Positions 25,432 through 34,874 of a stretch of DNA of 49,857 bases are shown in pieces. A program made the position numbers and the translations under genes. The stretch is taken from contig CANQJK010000005.1 of the NCBI GenBank assembly GCA_947624235.1, positions 1 through 49,857 on the forward strand, in the 5' to 3' direction. Below the pieces are notes generated by a model. It did no database searches. It was not told the origin of the DNA and saw nothing but the letters and a program-made list of their open reading frames with translations. This DNA is from an uncultured Clostridia bacterium (GTDB taxonomy: Bacteria > Bacillota > Clostridia > Christensenellales > CAG-314). Every line of letters begins with the position of its first letter. Position 1 is the stretch's first letter.

Positions 25432-26820
25432 ATGACGGCTCTAACAATGGATAAACTTGTAAATTTGTGCAAAGGACGCGGTTTTGTATATGCGGGAAGC
25501 GAAATTTACGGGGGATTGAGCAACTCTTGGGACTACGGTCCCCTCGGCGTGGAGATGAAAAACAACATCAAACAGGTGTGGTACAGAAAATTTGTCAAAG
25601 AAAATCCCCTCAATGTAGGGATAGACAGCGCCATATTGATGAATCCCAAAACGTGGGAAGCAAGCGGACATCTCGGCGGTTTCAGCGATCCGCTGATGGA
25701 CTGCAAAAGTTGCAAAACGCGTTACCGTGCGGACAACCTGATAGAGGAATATCAGGCAAAACACGGAGTAGACGTGCCCGTAACGTCCATGACGGACGAA
25801 CAAATGTCTCAATACATTGCGGAACATCAAATACACTGCCCCGTATGCGGTAAATGCGACTTTACGCCCATAAGAAAATTCAATTTGATGTTCAAAACAT
25901 TTATCGGCGTAACGGAAAACAGCACCTCCACCGTGTACCTTCGTCCCGAAACGGCGCAGGGAATTTTTGTAAACTTCAAAAACGTGTGTCGCACCACTCG
26001 CAGAAAGTTGCCCTTTGGCATCGGTCAAATAGGCAAATCCTTCCGCAACGAGATAACTCCCGGCAACTTTATTTTCCGTATTCGCGAATTCGAGCAAATG
26101 GAATTGGAATTTTTCTGCAAACCGGGCACGGATCTGGAATGGTTCGACTACTGGAAAAATTTCTGCAAAGAATGGCTACTCGCCCTCGGAATGAAAGAAG
26201 AAAATCTGCGCCTGAGAGATCACGACAAGGAAGAATTGTGTTTTTACAGCAAGGCGACAACGGATTTCGAGGTCAAATTTCCTTTCGGTTGGGGCGAACT
26301 GTGGGGCATTGCCGACAGAACGGACTACGACTTGACGCGTCACCAAGAGGTAAGCGGACAAAGCCTCGACTACACCGATCCTATAACGGGCGAACGCTAT
26401 ATTCCCTACGTTATCGAGCCGAGCCTCGGCGCGGACAGAGCGTTTCTCGCCTTTCTTGCAAATGCCTACGACGAGGAAGTTGTCGGCGAAAACGACACGC
26501 GCGTTGTGCTCCACCTGCACCCCGAGCTTGCGCCCTTTAAGGCGTGCGTGTTGCCGTTAAGCAAAAAACTCGCCGAATCCGCAACGACGCTTTACAACGA
26601 TCTGCTGAAAGAATTTACCTGCGATTACGACGAGGCGGGAAGTATCGGCAAAAGATATCGCCGTCAGGACGAAATCGGCACCCCATATTGCATAACCGTA
26701 GACTTCGACACGGAAACAGACGGTTGCGTGACAGTGCGCGACCGCGACAGCATGCAACAGGAGCGCGTGCCCGTTGCGGAATTGAAGGACTACCTCAAAA
26801 AGAGAATATTTATTTACTGA
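25432..26820 (+). CDS. glyS: Glycyl-tRNA synthetase (single-chain, archaeal/eukaryotic-like type)
   Basis: The class II enzyme charges tRNA-Gly. The 462-residue protein begins [18 protein letters not shown], then [18 protein letters not shown]. Two CxxC pairs (CKSCKT and CPVCGK) form a zinc insertion. Class II motif 2 is seen in [22 protein letters not shown] and motif 3 in [16 protein letters not shown]-terminal anticodon-binding domain follows ([13 protein letters not shown] onward). It is the homodimeric GlyQS type rather than the alpha2beta2 type. The ATG at 25432 has GGAG seven nt upstream; the frame is open to 25354 but that lies upstream of the promoter start. Confidence 0.95.
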   Translation: MTALTMDKLVNLCKGRGFVYAGSEIYGGLSNSWDYGPLGVEMKNNIKQVWYRKFVKENPLNVGIDSAILMNPKTWEASGHLGGFSDPLMDCKSCKTRYRADNLIEEYQAKHGVDVPVTSMTDEQMSQYIAEHQIHCPVCGKCDFTPIRKFNLMFKTFIGVTENSTSTVYLRPETAQGIFVNFKNVCRTTRRKLPFGIGQIGKSFRNEITPGNFIFRIREFEQMELEFFCKPGTDLEWFDYWKNFCKEWLLALGMKEENLRLRDHDKEELCFYSKATTDFEVKFPFGWGELWGIADRTDYDLTRHQEVSGQSLDYTDPITGERYIPYVIEPSLGADRAFLAFLANAYDEEVVGENDTRVVLHLHPELAPFKACVLPLSKKLAESATTLYNDLLKEFTCDYDEAGSIGKRYRRQDEIGTPYCITVDFDTETDGCVTVRDRDSMQQERVPVAELKDYLKKRIFIY

Positions 26821-26979
26821 CGACTTTTGTAAAACGGCGCAACCACCTTGCAAAAACAGGTTCTGCGTCAAGCGTTGCCGTCTCCCCGCACCAACGGGCG
26901 GACTACAAGTGACGCGCAGGTTGTCGCTGACACGTTTTACAATCTCTCACATAACAGATTTTCTTGGGGGACAGACATC

Positions 26980-27020
26980 AAAAACGACTTGAAACGTCAT
27001 GATTTCAAGTCGCTTTTTTT
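26980..27020 (+). terminator. glyS terminator (repeat family copy 2)
   Basis: The stem CGACTTGAAA with TTTCAAGTCG (10 bp plus an A/T-rich extension) is followed by eight T residues on the plus strand. The flank GACATCAAAAACG is shared with the two related elements. Confidence 0.85.
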
Positions 27021-27076
27021 GTTATTCATTTTCGAGTAGTTTATGCTCTCGGTGCGACAGCATTGCCGTCAACAGA

Positions 27077-27874
27077 TCACTTTTTTCGGGAGAAGATCTT
27101 GAAGATGATCTTGAATATAAGTTGAATGAGTTTGAGAATGGTCAATATAAAGTCCGCAATATACGCAAGCACATATACTTTCAGCACTTTGCCTGCTTTT
27201 TCTTTTTCCTCGGCGGACAACAAGTCGGTTTCGTCCAACAACTCCATTGCGTCGCGAGTACCGCGTTTCTCCACAGGGATCGTCAACCCTGCAAATATCG
27301 CCGATATGATGAAGTACGCAAGCGCGATAACCGACGAAGCCAATGTGGGCATGCCCGTAAAGCCGAGCGCCAAATCGACGATAAGCCCCACGAGAATTAT
27401 CGGGATGAAAAACAGCGGTCCGAATATCGCGATCTTTTGCATGCGCCAACGCGCTTTGAATTTTCCGCTGTTCTCCCTGTCTTGCAGGACAAGCGCGGTT
27501 TTTTGCACGGCTAACGCCACGGACGTGACGTTTTTGCCGTAGAATGTAGACCTGCGCAGATAGACGATTTTCTTGTTGGGATTGTAGTGATTGCCGTAGA
27601 AAATCGCGCGGAATATCCCCGCTTTTTTGACGATGACGTCATCGATGCCCATCGCTTTCAAGGTTTCCGTTGAGGCTTGTTCTCCCGTTGCTCCGCTTGC
27701 AACGGAACCGCGCGCGATCCAATAATTCCAAAAAATTATGATGCGCAAAATTGCCACCACCAACGTCGCTACCACAAGCGCGATACCCACGATCACAAAA
27801 GCGACGACAAACAACAGTTCGACGCCGAGATCTGCCGATAAGTTTTCAAAAAAATTCAGAAGAAGCGATTGCAT
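27077..27874 (-). CDS. YugP-family membrane protein lacking the HExxH zinc site
   Basis: The 265-residue protein has helices at about 18-48, 145-165, 170-195 and 240-262, and the layout of YugP-type neutral zinc metallopeptidases. The MGIDDVIVKKAG segment is followed by NHYNPNKKIVYLRRSTFYGKN, then the position where active members carry AAHEVGHAIQ. Here residues 121-131 read LAVQKTALVLQ, so both histidines and the glutamate are missing. The later TIPVEKRGTRDAMELLDE is well conserved. The protein is therefore probably a non-catalytic relative. The ATG at 27874 has GAGG upstream; the frame to 28024 runs through the promoter. I see no frameshift. Confidence 0.82.
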   Translation of the reverse strand: MQSLLLNFFENLSADLGVELLFVVAFVIVGIALVVATLVVAILRIIIFWNYWIARGSVASGATGEQASTETLKAMGIDDVIVKKAGIFRAIFYGNHYNPNKKIVYLRRSTFYGKNVTSVALAVQKTALVLQDRENSGKFKARWRMQKIAIFGPLFFIPIILVGLIVDLALGFTGMPTLASSVIALAYFIISAIFAGLTIPVEKRGTRDAMELLDETDLLSAEEKEKAGKVLKVYVLAYIADFILTILKLIQLIFKIIFKIFSRKK

Positions 27875-27896
27875 GATTTTTCCTCTTTTCAACAGA

Positions 27897-27925
27897 AAAA
27901 TATCACAATTTCTTTCCGTTGTCAA
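27897..27925 (-). promoter_or_regulatory. Promoter of the YugP-like gene
   Basis: On the minus strand TTGACA (27920-27925) and TATTTT (27897-27902) are 17 nt apart, just before the GAGG ribosome site. Confidence 0.6.
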
Positions 27926-28018
27926 TATCAATACTATTTTTTCACTTATAAGCGCATATATACCTAAAACTAAAAGAAGAAAAATTTTTTCATTATACGC
28001 AATTTGCTGAAAAGCCGA

Positions 28019-28047
28019 TTGCATAATTGTCGTTTTTTTGATAAAAT
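28019..28047 (+). promoter_or_regulatory. tex promoter
   Basis: TTGCAT (28019-28024) and TAAAAT (28042-28047) are 17 nt apart, about 20 nt before the GGAG preceding the tex ATG. Confidence 0.55.
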
Positions 28048-28074
28048 AAACACAATTCTTTTTTGGAGAAAAAT

Positions 28075-30219
28075 ATGAACATCAATCAAAAAATCACAGA
28101 AGAACTGCAAGTTGCAAAGTGGCAAGTAGACGCCGCCGTAAATCTTATAGACGAGGGCAACACGATACCCTTTATTTCCCGTTACCGCAAGGAAGCAACG
28201 GGACAACTTAACGACGAACAATTGCGCAAATTGAACGAACGTCTCACATATTTGCGAAACCTCGAAGATAAAAAGGCGCAAGTGCTCAAAAGCATAGATG
28301 AACAGGGACAACTCACCGACGAATTGCGCGAACAAATAGAAAACGCCGAAACGCAGGTCGCTGTGGACGACTTGTATCGTCCCTATCGCCCCAAGCGCCG
28401 TACGCGCGCCATCATTGCAAAGGAAAAGGGGTTGGAACCGCTCAGCAATATCATCTTGTTGCAAATGACGGACACTCCCGTAGAAAAACTCGCAGAGGAA
28501 TACGTCGATCCCGACAAGGGCGTGGAAAACACCCAACAGGCGATAGCGGGCGCTTGCGACATCATCGCGGAATATATATCCGACAACGCCACCTACCGCA
28601 CCGCTATTCGCGACCTCACTTTCCGCTTGGGCACGCTGACTTCCACCGCGAAAAAACCCGATGTAAAAACGGTGTACGACAACTACTACAACTACGAAGA
28701 GCAATTGAACAAAATTCAAGGGCACCGTGTGCTCGCAGTAAATCGCGGAGAGGCGGAAAAGATACTTACCGTAAAGATCGTAGCCCCCGTGGAACTGATA
28801 AACGACTACTTGGTGCGCCATGTGATCACTCGAAAAAACGAGCATACCGAACCGCTACTACGCGACGCCATTGCCGACAGTTACACGCGTTTGATAGAAC
28901 CGAGCATCGCAACGGAAATACGCAACATGCTGACGGAAAAGGCAGAAGAAGGCGCAATAGCCGTGTTCGGCAAAAACCTCGAACAGCTGCTCATGCAACC
29001 GCCCATTGTCGGACAGGTAGTTTTGGGCTGGGATCCCGCATTTCGCACGGGTTGTAAACTTGCCGTAGTGGACGCAACGGGCAAAGTGTTGGACACGACC
29101 GTCATCTACCCCACTGCGCCCACGACGCCCGAAAAGATAGCGCGCGCCAAGATCATTTTGCAAACGCTCATCAAAAAATACAACATAACGCTCATCTCCC
29201 TCGGCAACGGAACGGCATCACGCGAAAGCGAACAAATTATCGTGGAACTTTTGCACGAAACGGGCTTGCCCGTTCAATATGTGATAGTAAACGAAGCGGG
29301 AGCAAGCGTTTACTCGGCAAGCAAATTGGCGACGGAGGAATTTCCCGACTTCGACGTGGGACAACGTAGCGCGGCAAGTATCGCGCGCCGTTTGCAAGAT
29401 CCGCTGTCCGAACTGGTAAAGATCGATCCCAAGTCCATAGGCGTAGGACAATATCAACATGATATGAACCAAAAGAAACTGGGCGAGGCGCTCAACGGCG
29501 TTGTGGAGGATTGCGTCAACAAAGTGGGCGTTGATCTGAACACGGCAAGCGTACCGCTGTTGCAGTACATATCCGGCATAAGCTCGGCTATCGCAAAAAA
29601 TATCGTAAGCTATCGCGAACAGCACGGGCGCTTCACCAACCGCGAACAGTTGCTCAAAGTGGACAAACTGGGCGCAAAAGCCTATCAACAATGCGCGGGC
29701 TTTCTGCGTATTGCAGGGGGAGACAATTTCCTCGACGCCACAAGCGTGCACCCCGAAAGTTATGAAGCGACGCTCAAATTTATGAAACTGTCGCACATCT
29801 CACCGGAAAATATCGGAAATTTGCAGGGACTCAGCAAGACAAGCATCAACTACGAAAAGTTGAGCAAAGAACTGAACGTGGGCGAACTGACGCTACGCGA
29901 CATTGTTGCCGAATTGGAAAAACCCGCACGCGATCCGCGCGATGAAATGCCCAAACCCATATTGAGAAACGACGTACTGGAAATGAAGGATCTGAAAGAG
30001 GGAATGATCCTGAAAGGAACCGTGCGCAACGTGATAGACTTTGGCGTGTTTGTGGATATCGGCGTACACCAAGACGGCTTGGTACACATATCTCAACTGT
30101 CCTCCACCAAATTTGTCAAACATCCGCTGGAAGTCGTCAAAGTGGGCGACGTCGTGGACGTAAAGGTACTATCGGTAGACCTTGACAAGAAGAGAATATC
30201 CTTGACAATGAAAATTTGA
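28075..30219 (+). CDS. tex: Tex-family RNA-binding transcription accessory protein
   Basis: The 714-residue protein matches Tex along its whole length. The N-terminal helical region contains LIDEGNTIPFISRYRKEATG. The YqgF-like domain lies around VVLGWDPAFRTGCKLAVVD and SLGNGTASRESE. A helix-hairpin-helix part is seen near SVPLLQYISGISSAIAKNI, and a C-terminal S1 RNA-binding domain (about 640-714) contains GTVRNVIDFGVFVDIG and DGLVHISQLS. Tex binds nucleic acid and is tied to transcription and ribosome-associated processes. The ATG at 28075 has GGAG six nt upstream; a TTG four codons earlier overlaps that site and is unlikely. Confidence 0.95.
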   Translation: MNINQKITEELQVAKWQVDAAVNLIDEGNTIPFISRYRKEATGQLNDEQLRKLNERLTYLRNLEDKKAQVLKSIDEQGQLTDELREQIENAETQVAVDDLYRPYRPKRRTRAIIAKEKGLEPLSNIILLQMTDTPVEKLAEEYVDPDKGVENTQQAIAGACDIIAEYISDNATYRTAIRDLTFRLGTLTSTAKKPDVKTVYDNYYNYEEQLNKIQGHRVLAVNRGEAEKILTVKIVAPVELINDYLVRHVITRKNEHTEPLLRDAIADSYTRLIEPSIATEIRNMLTEKAEEGAIAVFGKNLEQLLMQPPIVGQVVLGWDPAFRTGCKLAVVDATGKVLDTTVIYPTAPTTPEKIARAKIILQTLIKKYNITLISLGNGTASRESEQIIVELLHETGLPVQYVIVNEAGASVYSASKLATEEFPDFDVGQRSAASIARRLQDPLSELVKIDPKSIGVGQYQHDMNQKKLGEALNGVVEDCVNKVGVDLNTASVPLLQYISGISSAIAKNIVSYREQHGRFTNREQLLKVDKLGAKAYQQCAGFLRIAGGDNFLDATSVHPESYEATLKFMKLSHISPENIGNLQGLSKTSINYEKLSKELNVGELTLRDIVAELEKPARDPRDEMPKPILRNDVLEMKDLKEGMILKGTVRNVIDFGVFVDIGVHQDGLVHISQLSSTKFVKHPLEVVKVGDVVDVKVLSVDLDKKRISLTMKI

Positions 30220-30729
30220 TCAATTGCACCACATGTAGCAAACTGTATTGCGTTTTGCTTTATTCGGACATGAGCACCCGCTGACGGCTTCGTCTCGCCA
30301 CTTTGCGAGAAACGCCACCGAAAGCCCGTTCGGCGCCACACCGACATCAACGCGAACAATATACACGACCGTTGGCGACAGCAAAAACCCGTCGCTTGCA
30401 AAAACAAACGCAGTATAACACCGCTCCCGTAAAATATCGCGACGCGAAAGAAAACGAAATATAAAAATTCAGCATTTCCCTCCGCCCCGACATTTGACAC
30501 AAAACCGACAAAAAAGAGCCAAGCGCAACGCCTGACTCTGTTTTGTTATCCGACAATCGAACTTTCGGCTACGCCATTGTTGTAGCCGTATCTTGGGCGA
30601 CTTGCTGTTTAAGCGGTCGTACGTCGTTTTCTCGTATCATTTGCATGCGATTTTCGGTGTTTTTTTAACTTATCTTTTTATCAAAATTCTCAAAGATATG
30701 CCGTAACGCCTGCAATTTGCCGAGCGGAA
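30220..30729. other. 510-nt intergenic stretch without a recognised gene
   Basis: Between the convergent tex and acyltransferase genes I find no protein homologue. It contains a minus-strand terminator at 30510-30538, 190 nt past the acyltransferase stop. It also holds a possible 25-codon minus-strand reading frame at 30569-30646 (starting MQMIREND) without a ribosome site. The reading frames overlapping 30220-30556 look like chance frames. Confidence 0.5.
30510..30538 (-). terminator. Minus-strand intrinsic terminator
   Basis: On the minus strand GAGTCAGGCG pairs with CGCTTGGCTC around a TTG loop (10 bp with two G-U pairs), followed by six T residues. It probably ends the acyltransferase transcript, or a small RNA, in this gap. 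Confidence 0.72.
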
Positions 30730-32001
30730 CTACTTTCGCACGTTCGAGGCGTGCAGTAGCTTGTAGATCTCTTCTGTGGCAAGGCGCGCCTTGACGACGG
30801 GCACCGAATTGTCCTTGGGCATGCAGTAGAACTGCTTGTCGTTGTCGCCGAAGCCGATAACGTCGCCAATTTCGTACCAAAGAAAATCCGCCACCACCGA
30901 ATAGGACGTCTTGGCGGAATGGAAATAGTCCAGTTCGCCGTCCGACGACGTGAGATGAAAACCCTCCGCGGTGTGCACGAGTTTTCCGTCGCCTATGCAG
31001 TACACCGCCTTTGTGCCTTTTACGACGTACACGGTCACGTCGGCAGTCAACTTGTATGTGCCCTTTTCCACTTCCTCGCGCACGCATTTGCGTTCCCAGC
31101 GGTACCAATCGGGGATATGGTCAAATTCCGTATCGCCGTCGGCAGAACGCATGCGTCCGCCCTCGGTAAGGCTGTACACCTTGTGACACTGATGACATGT
31201 GAGCGTCGTTCCCTTGCCCTCCATTTGTCCCTCTGTTTTGCAAAACGGACACTTGTACAGCACGCGTTCAAGGAAGTCGGCGCGAAACTCCTCGTCCACC
31301 ACGACGTTGTTGTTTTGCTGATGACGAAAGTTGTCAAAGGAAAAACGCTCCGCCAACACTTCATTGATCTGCTCCACCGTCATGCCGTCCGCTTGCTCGG
31401 GCGAAAGAATGTACTCCATTGTAGCAGAAACATCCACTTGACGTTGTTGCAATCCGTTGTAGAGAGGATCGTACAAAAAGTCGCCGTAGGTGGTTATCAT
31501 GATGGCGGGGACGCGAAACAGTTTGATGCACTTGCCCAAACCGTCGGGCAACACCGTTGTGGTGCCGTCTATGCTGTAACCTGCCTCGGGATAAAGCAAC
31601 ACCGAAGTGTGCAGTTTGTCAAAGCAGTGTTTCATTTGACGGACAAGCTTTACGTCCGTTACAAACTTGGTGGTAGGAATACATCCCAAAGCGGATAGAA
31701 GGGCGCGCTTGCCCACAAAGGCGTCGTAGGTGGCAACTATGTTGAAGCGTTGCGGAATTATCTTTTCGGCTATTTTGAGGTCCAAAAAGGAGGAATGGTT
31801 CATCAGATACAAACAGGGTTGCTTCTTGTCAACATCCATGCCTATCTTTTTGCAGGAGAAATGAAGTTTTTTCAGTTCACCGCGACACACAAGATTTATC
31901 AGCGCGCGCAAAATACGACTGGGGCGCCTGACTTTGATGGGCTTTTCGGCGGGTAGTGCTTCCACCTTGCGATAGGTCGTTTGTTTGACTTTTATTTTCA
32001 T
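30730..32001 (-). CDS. Acyltransferase (PlsC-like) with C-terminal zinc-ribbon extension
   Basis: The 423-residue protein contains a glycerophosphate-type acyltransferase domain (about 60-210) with the catalytic NHSSFLD (HxxxxD) block and the YPEAGYSIDG block. A zinc ribbon (CPFC, then CHQC, about 250-275) follows, and an unassigned beta-rich C-terminal region. Family members transfer acyl groups to lysophosphatidic acid or related lipids at the membrane; this one has no clear membrane helix. The zinc-ribbon tail is unusual for PlsC but recurs in Firmicute relatives. AGAGGTG precedes the ATG. The exact acceptor is unknown. Confidence 0.82.
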   Translation of the reverse strand: MKIKVKQTTYRKVEALPAEKPIKVRRPSRILRALINLVCRGELKKLHFSCKKIGMDVDKKQPCLYLMNHSSFLDLKIAEKIIPQRFNIVATYDAFVGKRALLSALGCIPTTKFVTDVKLVRQMKHCFDKLHTSVLLYPEAGYSIDGTTTVLPDGLGKCIKLFRVPAIMITTYGDFLYDPLYNGLQQRQVDVSATMEYILSPEQADGMTVEQINEVLAERFSFDNFRHQQNNNVVVDEEFRADFLERVLYKCPFCKTEGQMEGKGTTLTCHQCHKVYSLTEGGRMRSADGDTEFDHIPDWYRWERKCVREEVEKGTYKLTADVTVYVVKGTKAVYCIGDGKLVHTAEGFHLTSSDGELDYFHSAKTSYSVVADFLWYEIGDVIGFGDNDKQFYCMPKDNSVPVVKARLATEEIYKLLHASNVRK

Positions 32002-32114
32002 TGCGCACCTCTGAATTTTAACATCAAATTTGTGGTATTATTTTGCAAAACGGCAACATAAAGGAGCGTATCGTTGCGCTCCCGTACATCTTGTTTGACG
32101 TATTTTGCCCTTTG

Positions 32115-32543
32115 TTACTCGTCGACGCTCTCTTCGCGGTGCTTTTTGCGCGTGATAGCGTAGCAAACGCTCTCGGTTATTACCACTACAAGCGTTTGAA
32201 ACAGCGCAACGGCAACAGGCACCACCACCAATATGTCCAGATCCATTCCCCCGGGGTTGTACAGAAGGGGCATCGCTATCCACAACGCCAAAGTAAGCAC
32301 ATATCCGAGAATATGCAACACATACATCGGCAGGATGATACCGTAGGTCTTTACATTGCCCGTTTCGCTTTTGCGACCGCCGATACCGGAAAACAGAAAG
32401 GAGAGAAAACGCACTTTTTTGCGTTTGAAATACTTTGGATCCACCTTGCTGAAAGGTTGACGGAAAGGCGCAAGCAGACCGATACACACGCTTGCCACCA
32501 GCGTCACAAATATTACCAAAAAAATCATAAGTTCGTCGTTCAT
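32115..32543 (-). CDS. Small membrane protein, unknown function
   Basis: The 142-residue protein has three likely helices: about 5-24, 70-95 and 103-125. Between the first two lies a basic loop with SKVDPKYFKRKKVRF. The tail is charged (ITRKKHREESVDE). I do not recognise a family. The ATG at 32541-32543 has GGTGA upstream; the longer frame to 32624 lacks such a site. It lies between an MFS transporter and the acyltransferase gene in the same direction with gaps of about 110-130 nt, so co-transcription is possible but not certain. Confidence 0.7.
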   Translation of the reverse strand: MNDELMIFLVIFVTLVASVCIGLLAPFRQPFSKVDPKYFKRKKVRFLSFLFSGIGGRKSETGNVKTYGIILPMYVLHILGYVLTLALWIAMPLLYNPGGMDLDILVVVPVAVALFQTLVVVITESVCYAITRKKHREESVDE

Positions 32544-32677
32544 GTCGTCACCGAATTTTGCAAATATGCGACTGATTGGACAGTCTCCGTGAATAATCTT
32601 ACACCAAACAAAGAAAAAACACAACTTTTTGCAAGTAGTTTGGCGGTTTTTGCACTGTCTGACGCCATTTTTTGCCG

Positions 32678-34195
32678 TTATTCGCCCTCGTTTTTGTCTT
32701 CGTCGTCGCCCTTCGCCACTGCATTACCTTCGTCAACTTTGTCCTCGTAGGTGTCGAGCTGTGAAACTTGCTCCCCTTCCGTTGCGTCTCTCACATCCGC
32801 GTTGATCTCAGCAAGCTTTTGACGGCGGAACTTGACGTTTTCCCTTTTTACGAAATAGGCGGGCACAAACATCAGCAAGGCAACTATCGCAGAAAACAAA
32901 AACAACTCAAAGGGGTAAACGGAATCTTCTAATTTATATCCGTCCGCCCCCTCGGGAATGGGAAAGTAACCCGGCGCGGGCGCAACGCCGAATTGCTCCA
33001 ATTTGGGACCAAAACCGTTTATTATCAGCGGACAGCAAACACTTGCTATTACCATTGGCAACGTCACAAAAATTATGATACGCACGCCCTGAAAGCAACC
33101 CGCCTTTTCCGCAGGGGTGTAGTCTCGCGCCGTCGCGTTGAACAGTCCCGCGGAAAGCAGAGAGGCGCTTTCCACCAACGTTCCGCCTACGATAAACAGG
33201 ACATATGTCGCGGGCATATTGTTGTTGACAAACTTTACGAGGTAAACGAGCAAACCGCCCAAAACTCCCGCCGAAGCGACGGGATAAAAAAACTTGTCTT
33301 TGCCGAACTTGTCCATCAACTTGCCACCGACGACAGCCATTACGGCAGAGAGCAAAATAACCGCCACAAGGGGAAGGATAAAGTTGTCGCCGAAACCCAA
33401 GGTGTACTGCAACAACATTATCATATACGGTTGCCAAAGTTGCATTGCCAAACCGCTCAACATCATTCCTATGAGGCAAATGTATATCATTTTGTGTTTT
33501 TTGATGCTGTCGGGACGGAAACCGTACACCACTTCGGATAAGTACTTGCCCGATTTGTCCGGTTTGAGACGGGGACTGTCTTTCAGCAAAAACAAGCCCG
33601 CAACGCCGGATAGCGCCGTCATTGCTCCGAGAATGACAAAAAACCACGTCCAATGTCCGTTGAGAGTAAGCCCGTTAAATCCCCCAAAGATTATCATAAG
33701 CGCCGCAACGGGCATAATGGAAAGGATGATATCCACAAATCCGCGATTGGTGATATCCGTCACGTCCGTTACCCAACTGCTGAAAGCCGCGTCGTTGGAA
33801 AGACTGCCGAACACCGTCATTACGCAGTCCATTATAACAAACACAGCCACTACCCACACTATGTCCTCCGTTGCAAAATGCTCGTCGCCGAAAAAGGCGA
33901 AGGACGCAGTGACCAAGCCCCAGACGATGTAGCCCCAACTGATAAAAACTTTGCGCTTGCCCACCCTGTCGGACAGCACTCCGCCGAAAATAGTTACCAA
34001 CGCCGCCACGACCGCGCTTGCGGCGACAGTTGCGCTCGTTGCCCAACTTTGTGCCGTTATCTGCTTTTGGATATATGTGGAAAAATACATGTTTTCCACC
34101 ATCCAAGCAAGCTGTCCCATCAGCCCGAATATAATAATAGACGCCCATATACGCGCGCCCAATTTGTTAGACTTTTTTACAACGACTTCTGCCAT
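32678..34195 (-). CDS. MFS transporter
   Basis: The 505-residue integral membrane protein has about 12 hydrophobic segments. The loop between helices 2 and 3 carries the MFS motif as GGVLSDRVGKRKVF, and a related GGKLMDKFGKDKFF follows in the second half. A long acidic cytosolic tail (about 460-505, Glu/Asp rich) ends the protein. It most resembles sugar or small-solute symporter-type MFS members, but the substrate cannot be told. GGGGAG precedes the ATG, and the promoter at 34225-34253 leaves a short leader. Confidence 0.88.
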   Translation of the reverse strand: MAEVVVKKSNKLGARIWASIIIFGLMGQLAWMVENMYFSTYIQKQITAQSWATSATVAASAVVAALVTIFGGVLSDRVGKRKVFISWGYIVWGLVTASFAFFGDEHFATEDIVWVVAVFVIMDCVMTVFGSLSNDAAFSSWVTDVTDITNRGFVDIILSIMPVAALMIIFGGFNGLTLNGHWTWFFVILGAMTALSGVAGLFLLKDSPRLKPDKSGKYLSEVVYGFRPDSIKKHKMIYICLIGMMLSGLAMQLWQPYMIMLLQYTLGFGDNFILPLVAVILLSAVMAVVGGKLMDKFGKDKFFYPVASAGVLGGLLVYLVKFVNNNMPATYVLFIVGGTLVESASLLSAGLFNATARDYTPAEKAGCFQGVRIIIFVTLPMVIASVCCPLIINGFGPKLEQFGVAPAPGYFPIPEGADGYKLEDSVYPFELFLFSAIVALLMFVPAYFVKRENVKFRRQKLAEINADVRDATEGEQVSQLDTYEDKVDEGNAVAKGDDEDKNEGE

Positions 34196-34224
34196 AAATT
34201 ATCTCCCCTGTTTCGTACACATAT

Positions 34225-34253
34225 ATTTTAACATACCGCAGGGCAAAGTTCAA
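34225..34253 (-). promoter_or_regulatory. MFS transporter promoter
   Basis: On the minus strand TTGAAC (34248-34253) and TAAAAT (34225-34230) are 17 nt apart, with the start expected near 34218. Confidence 0.6.
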
Positions 34254-34299
34254 CACATAAAAAATTTTTGCGGGCAAAATCTTTGTTTGCAAATTTGTA

Positions 34300-34328
34300 T
34301 TGCAAAATGCTCGGCAAAATGCTATACT
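34300..34328 (+). promoter_or_regulatory. Promoter of the GNAT-GNAT-TIR operon
   Basis: TTGCAA (34300-34305) and TATACT (34323-34328) are 17 nt apart. The start near 34335 leaves a 27-nt leader containing AGAGGTGA. Confidence 0.65.
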
Positions 34329-34361
34329 AAAAAATAATGTTGCTTACAAACAGAGGTGAAC

Positions 34362-34874
34362 ATGGAGCTGATCAAAGTTTTACCAAGCGAGACGCGTTTT
34401 GTTTACGAAGGAATGAAACAGTGCTTTTGTTTGGATGAGATCCGTGATTTTGACGACTTTGCAAAGGAAACGGAACGGGAAGAATACACCGTCTACCACA
34501 TTTGCCACAACGGCGTCAAAGTGGGCTTTGCGGGAATATGGCAATTGCAAGGGTTTGCTTTTTTGGAGCATGTTGCCATCTACGACGAACACCGCAACAA
34601 GGGTTTCGGCACCAAAACGGTGCAATATTTGCAAACGATCTATCCGCGCATTGTTTTGGAAATGGAACCGCCCGTTCAAAAGGATCAAATTCGCAGGTAC
34701 GGTTTTTACACGCGACTGGGGTTTGTGCTCAACGAAGGACAATATTTTCAACCGCCCTATCGCGTAAACGGCAATAGCGTAGAATTGAAATTGATGAGCT
34801 ATCCCAAACCGCTTGACGACTTTGAGGGCACGGTCAAAGAAATTTACAAGAAGGTATACGGTATCGCAAAATGA
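34362..34874 (+). CDS. GNAT-family N-acetyltransferase
   Basis: The 170-residue cytosolic protein has the GNAT core: strand FAFLEHVAIYDEHRNKGFGTKTVQYL, where the HRNKGFGTK segment is the acetyl-CoA pyrophosphate loop, and RRYGFYTRLGFVLNEG near the C-terminus. The acceptor is unknown. The ATG at 34362 is used because AGAGGTGA directly upstream is the ribosome site; a GTG inside that site is not a likely start. It overlaps the next GNAT gene by 4 nt (ATGA) and leads a three-gene operon that ends with a TIR-domain protein. Confidence 0.85.
   Translation: MELIKVLPSETRFVYEGMKQCFCLDEIRDFDDFAKETEREEYTVYHICHNGVKVGFAGIWQLQGFAFLEHVAIYDEHRNKGFGTKTVQYLQTIYPRIVLEMEPPVQKDQIRRYGFYTRLGFVLNEGQYFQPPYRVNGNSVELKLMSYPKPLDDFEGTVKEIYKKVYGIAK

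Noticed and set aside
27875..28024. N-terminal extension of the YugP-like protein
   Set aside because: The extra 50 codons run through the TTGACA-17-TATTTT promoter and precede a GAGG ribosome site, so translation starts at 27874.
30540..30700. tmRNA-like sequence on the minus strand with a short tag-like frame
   Set aside because: The frame does not end in the usual LAA-type tag and I see no tRNA-like acceptor ends, so ssrA is not supported.
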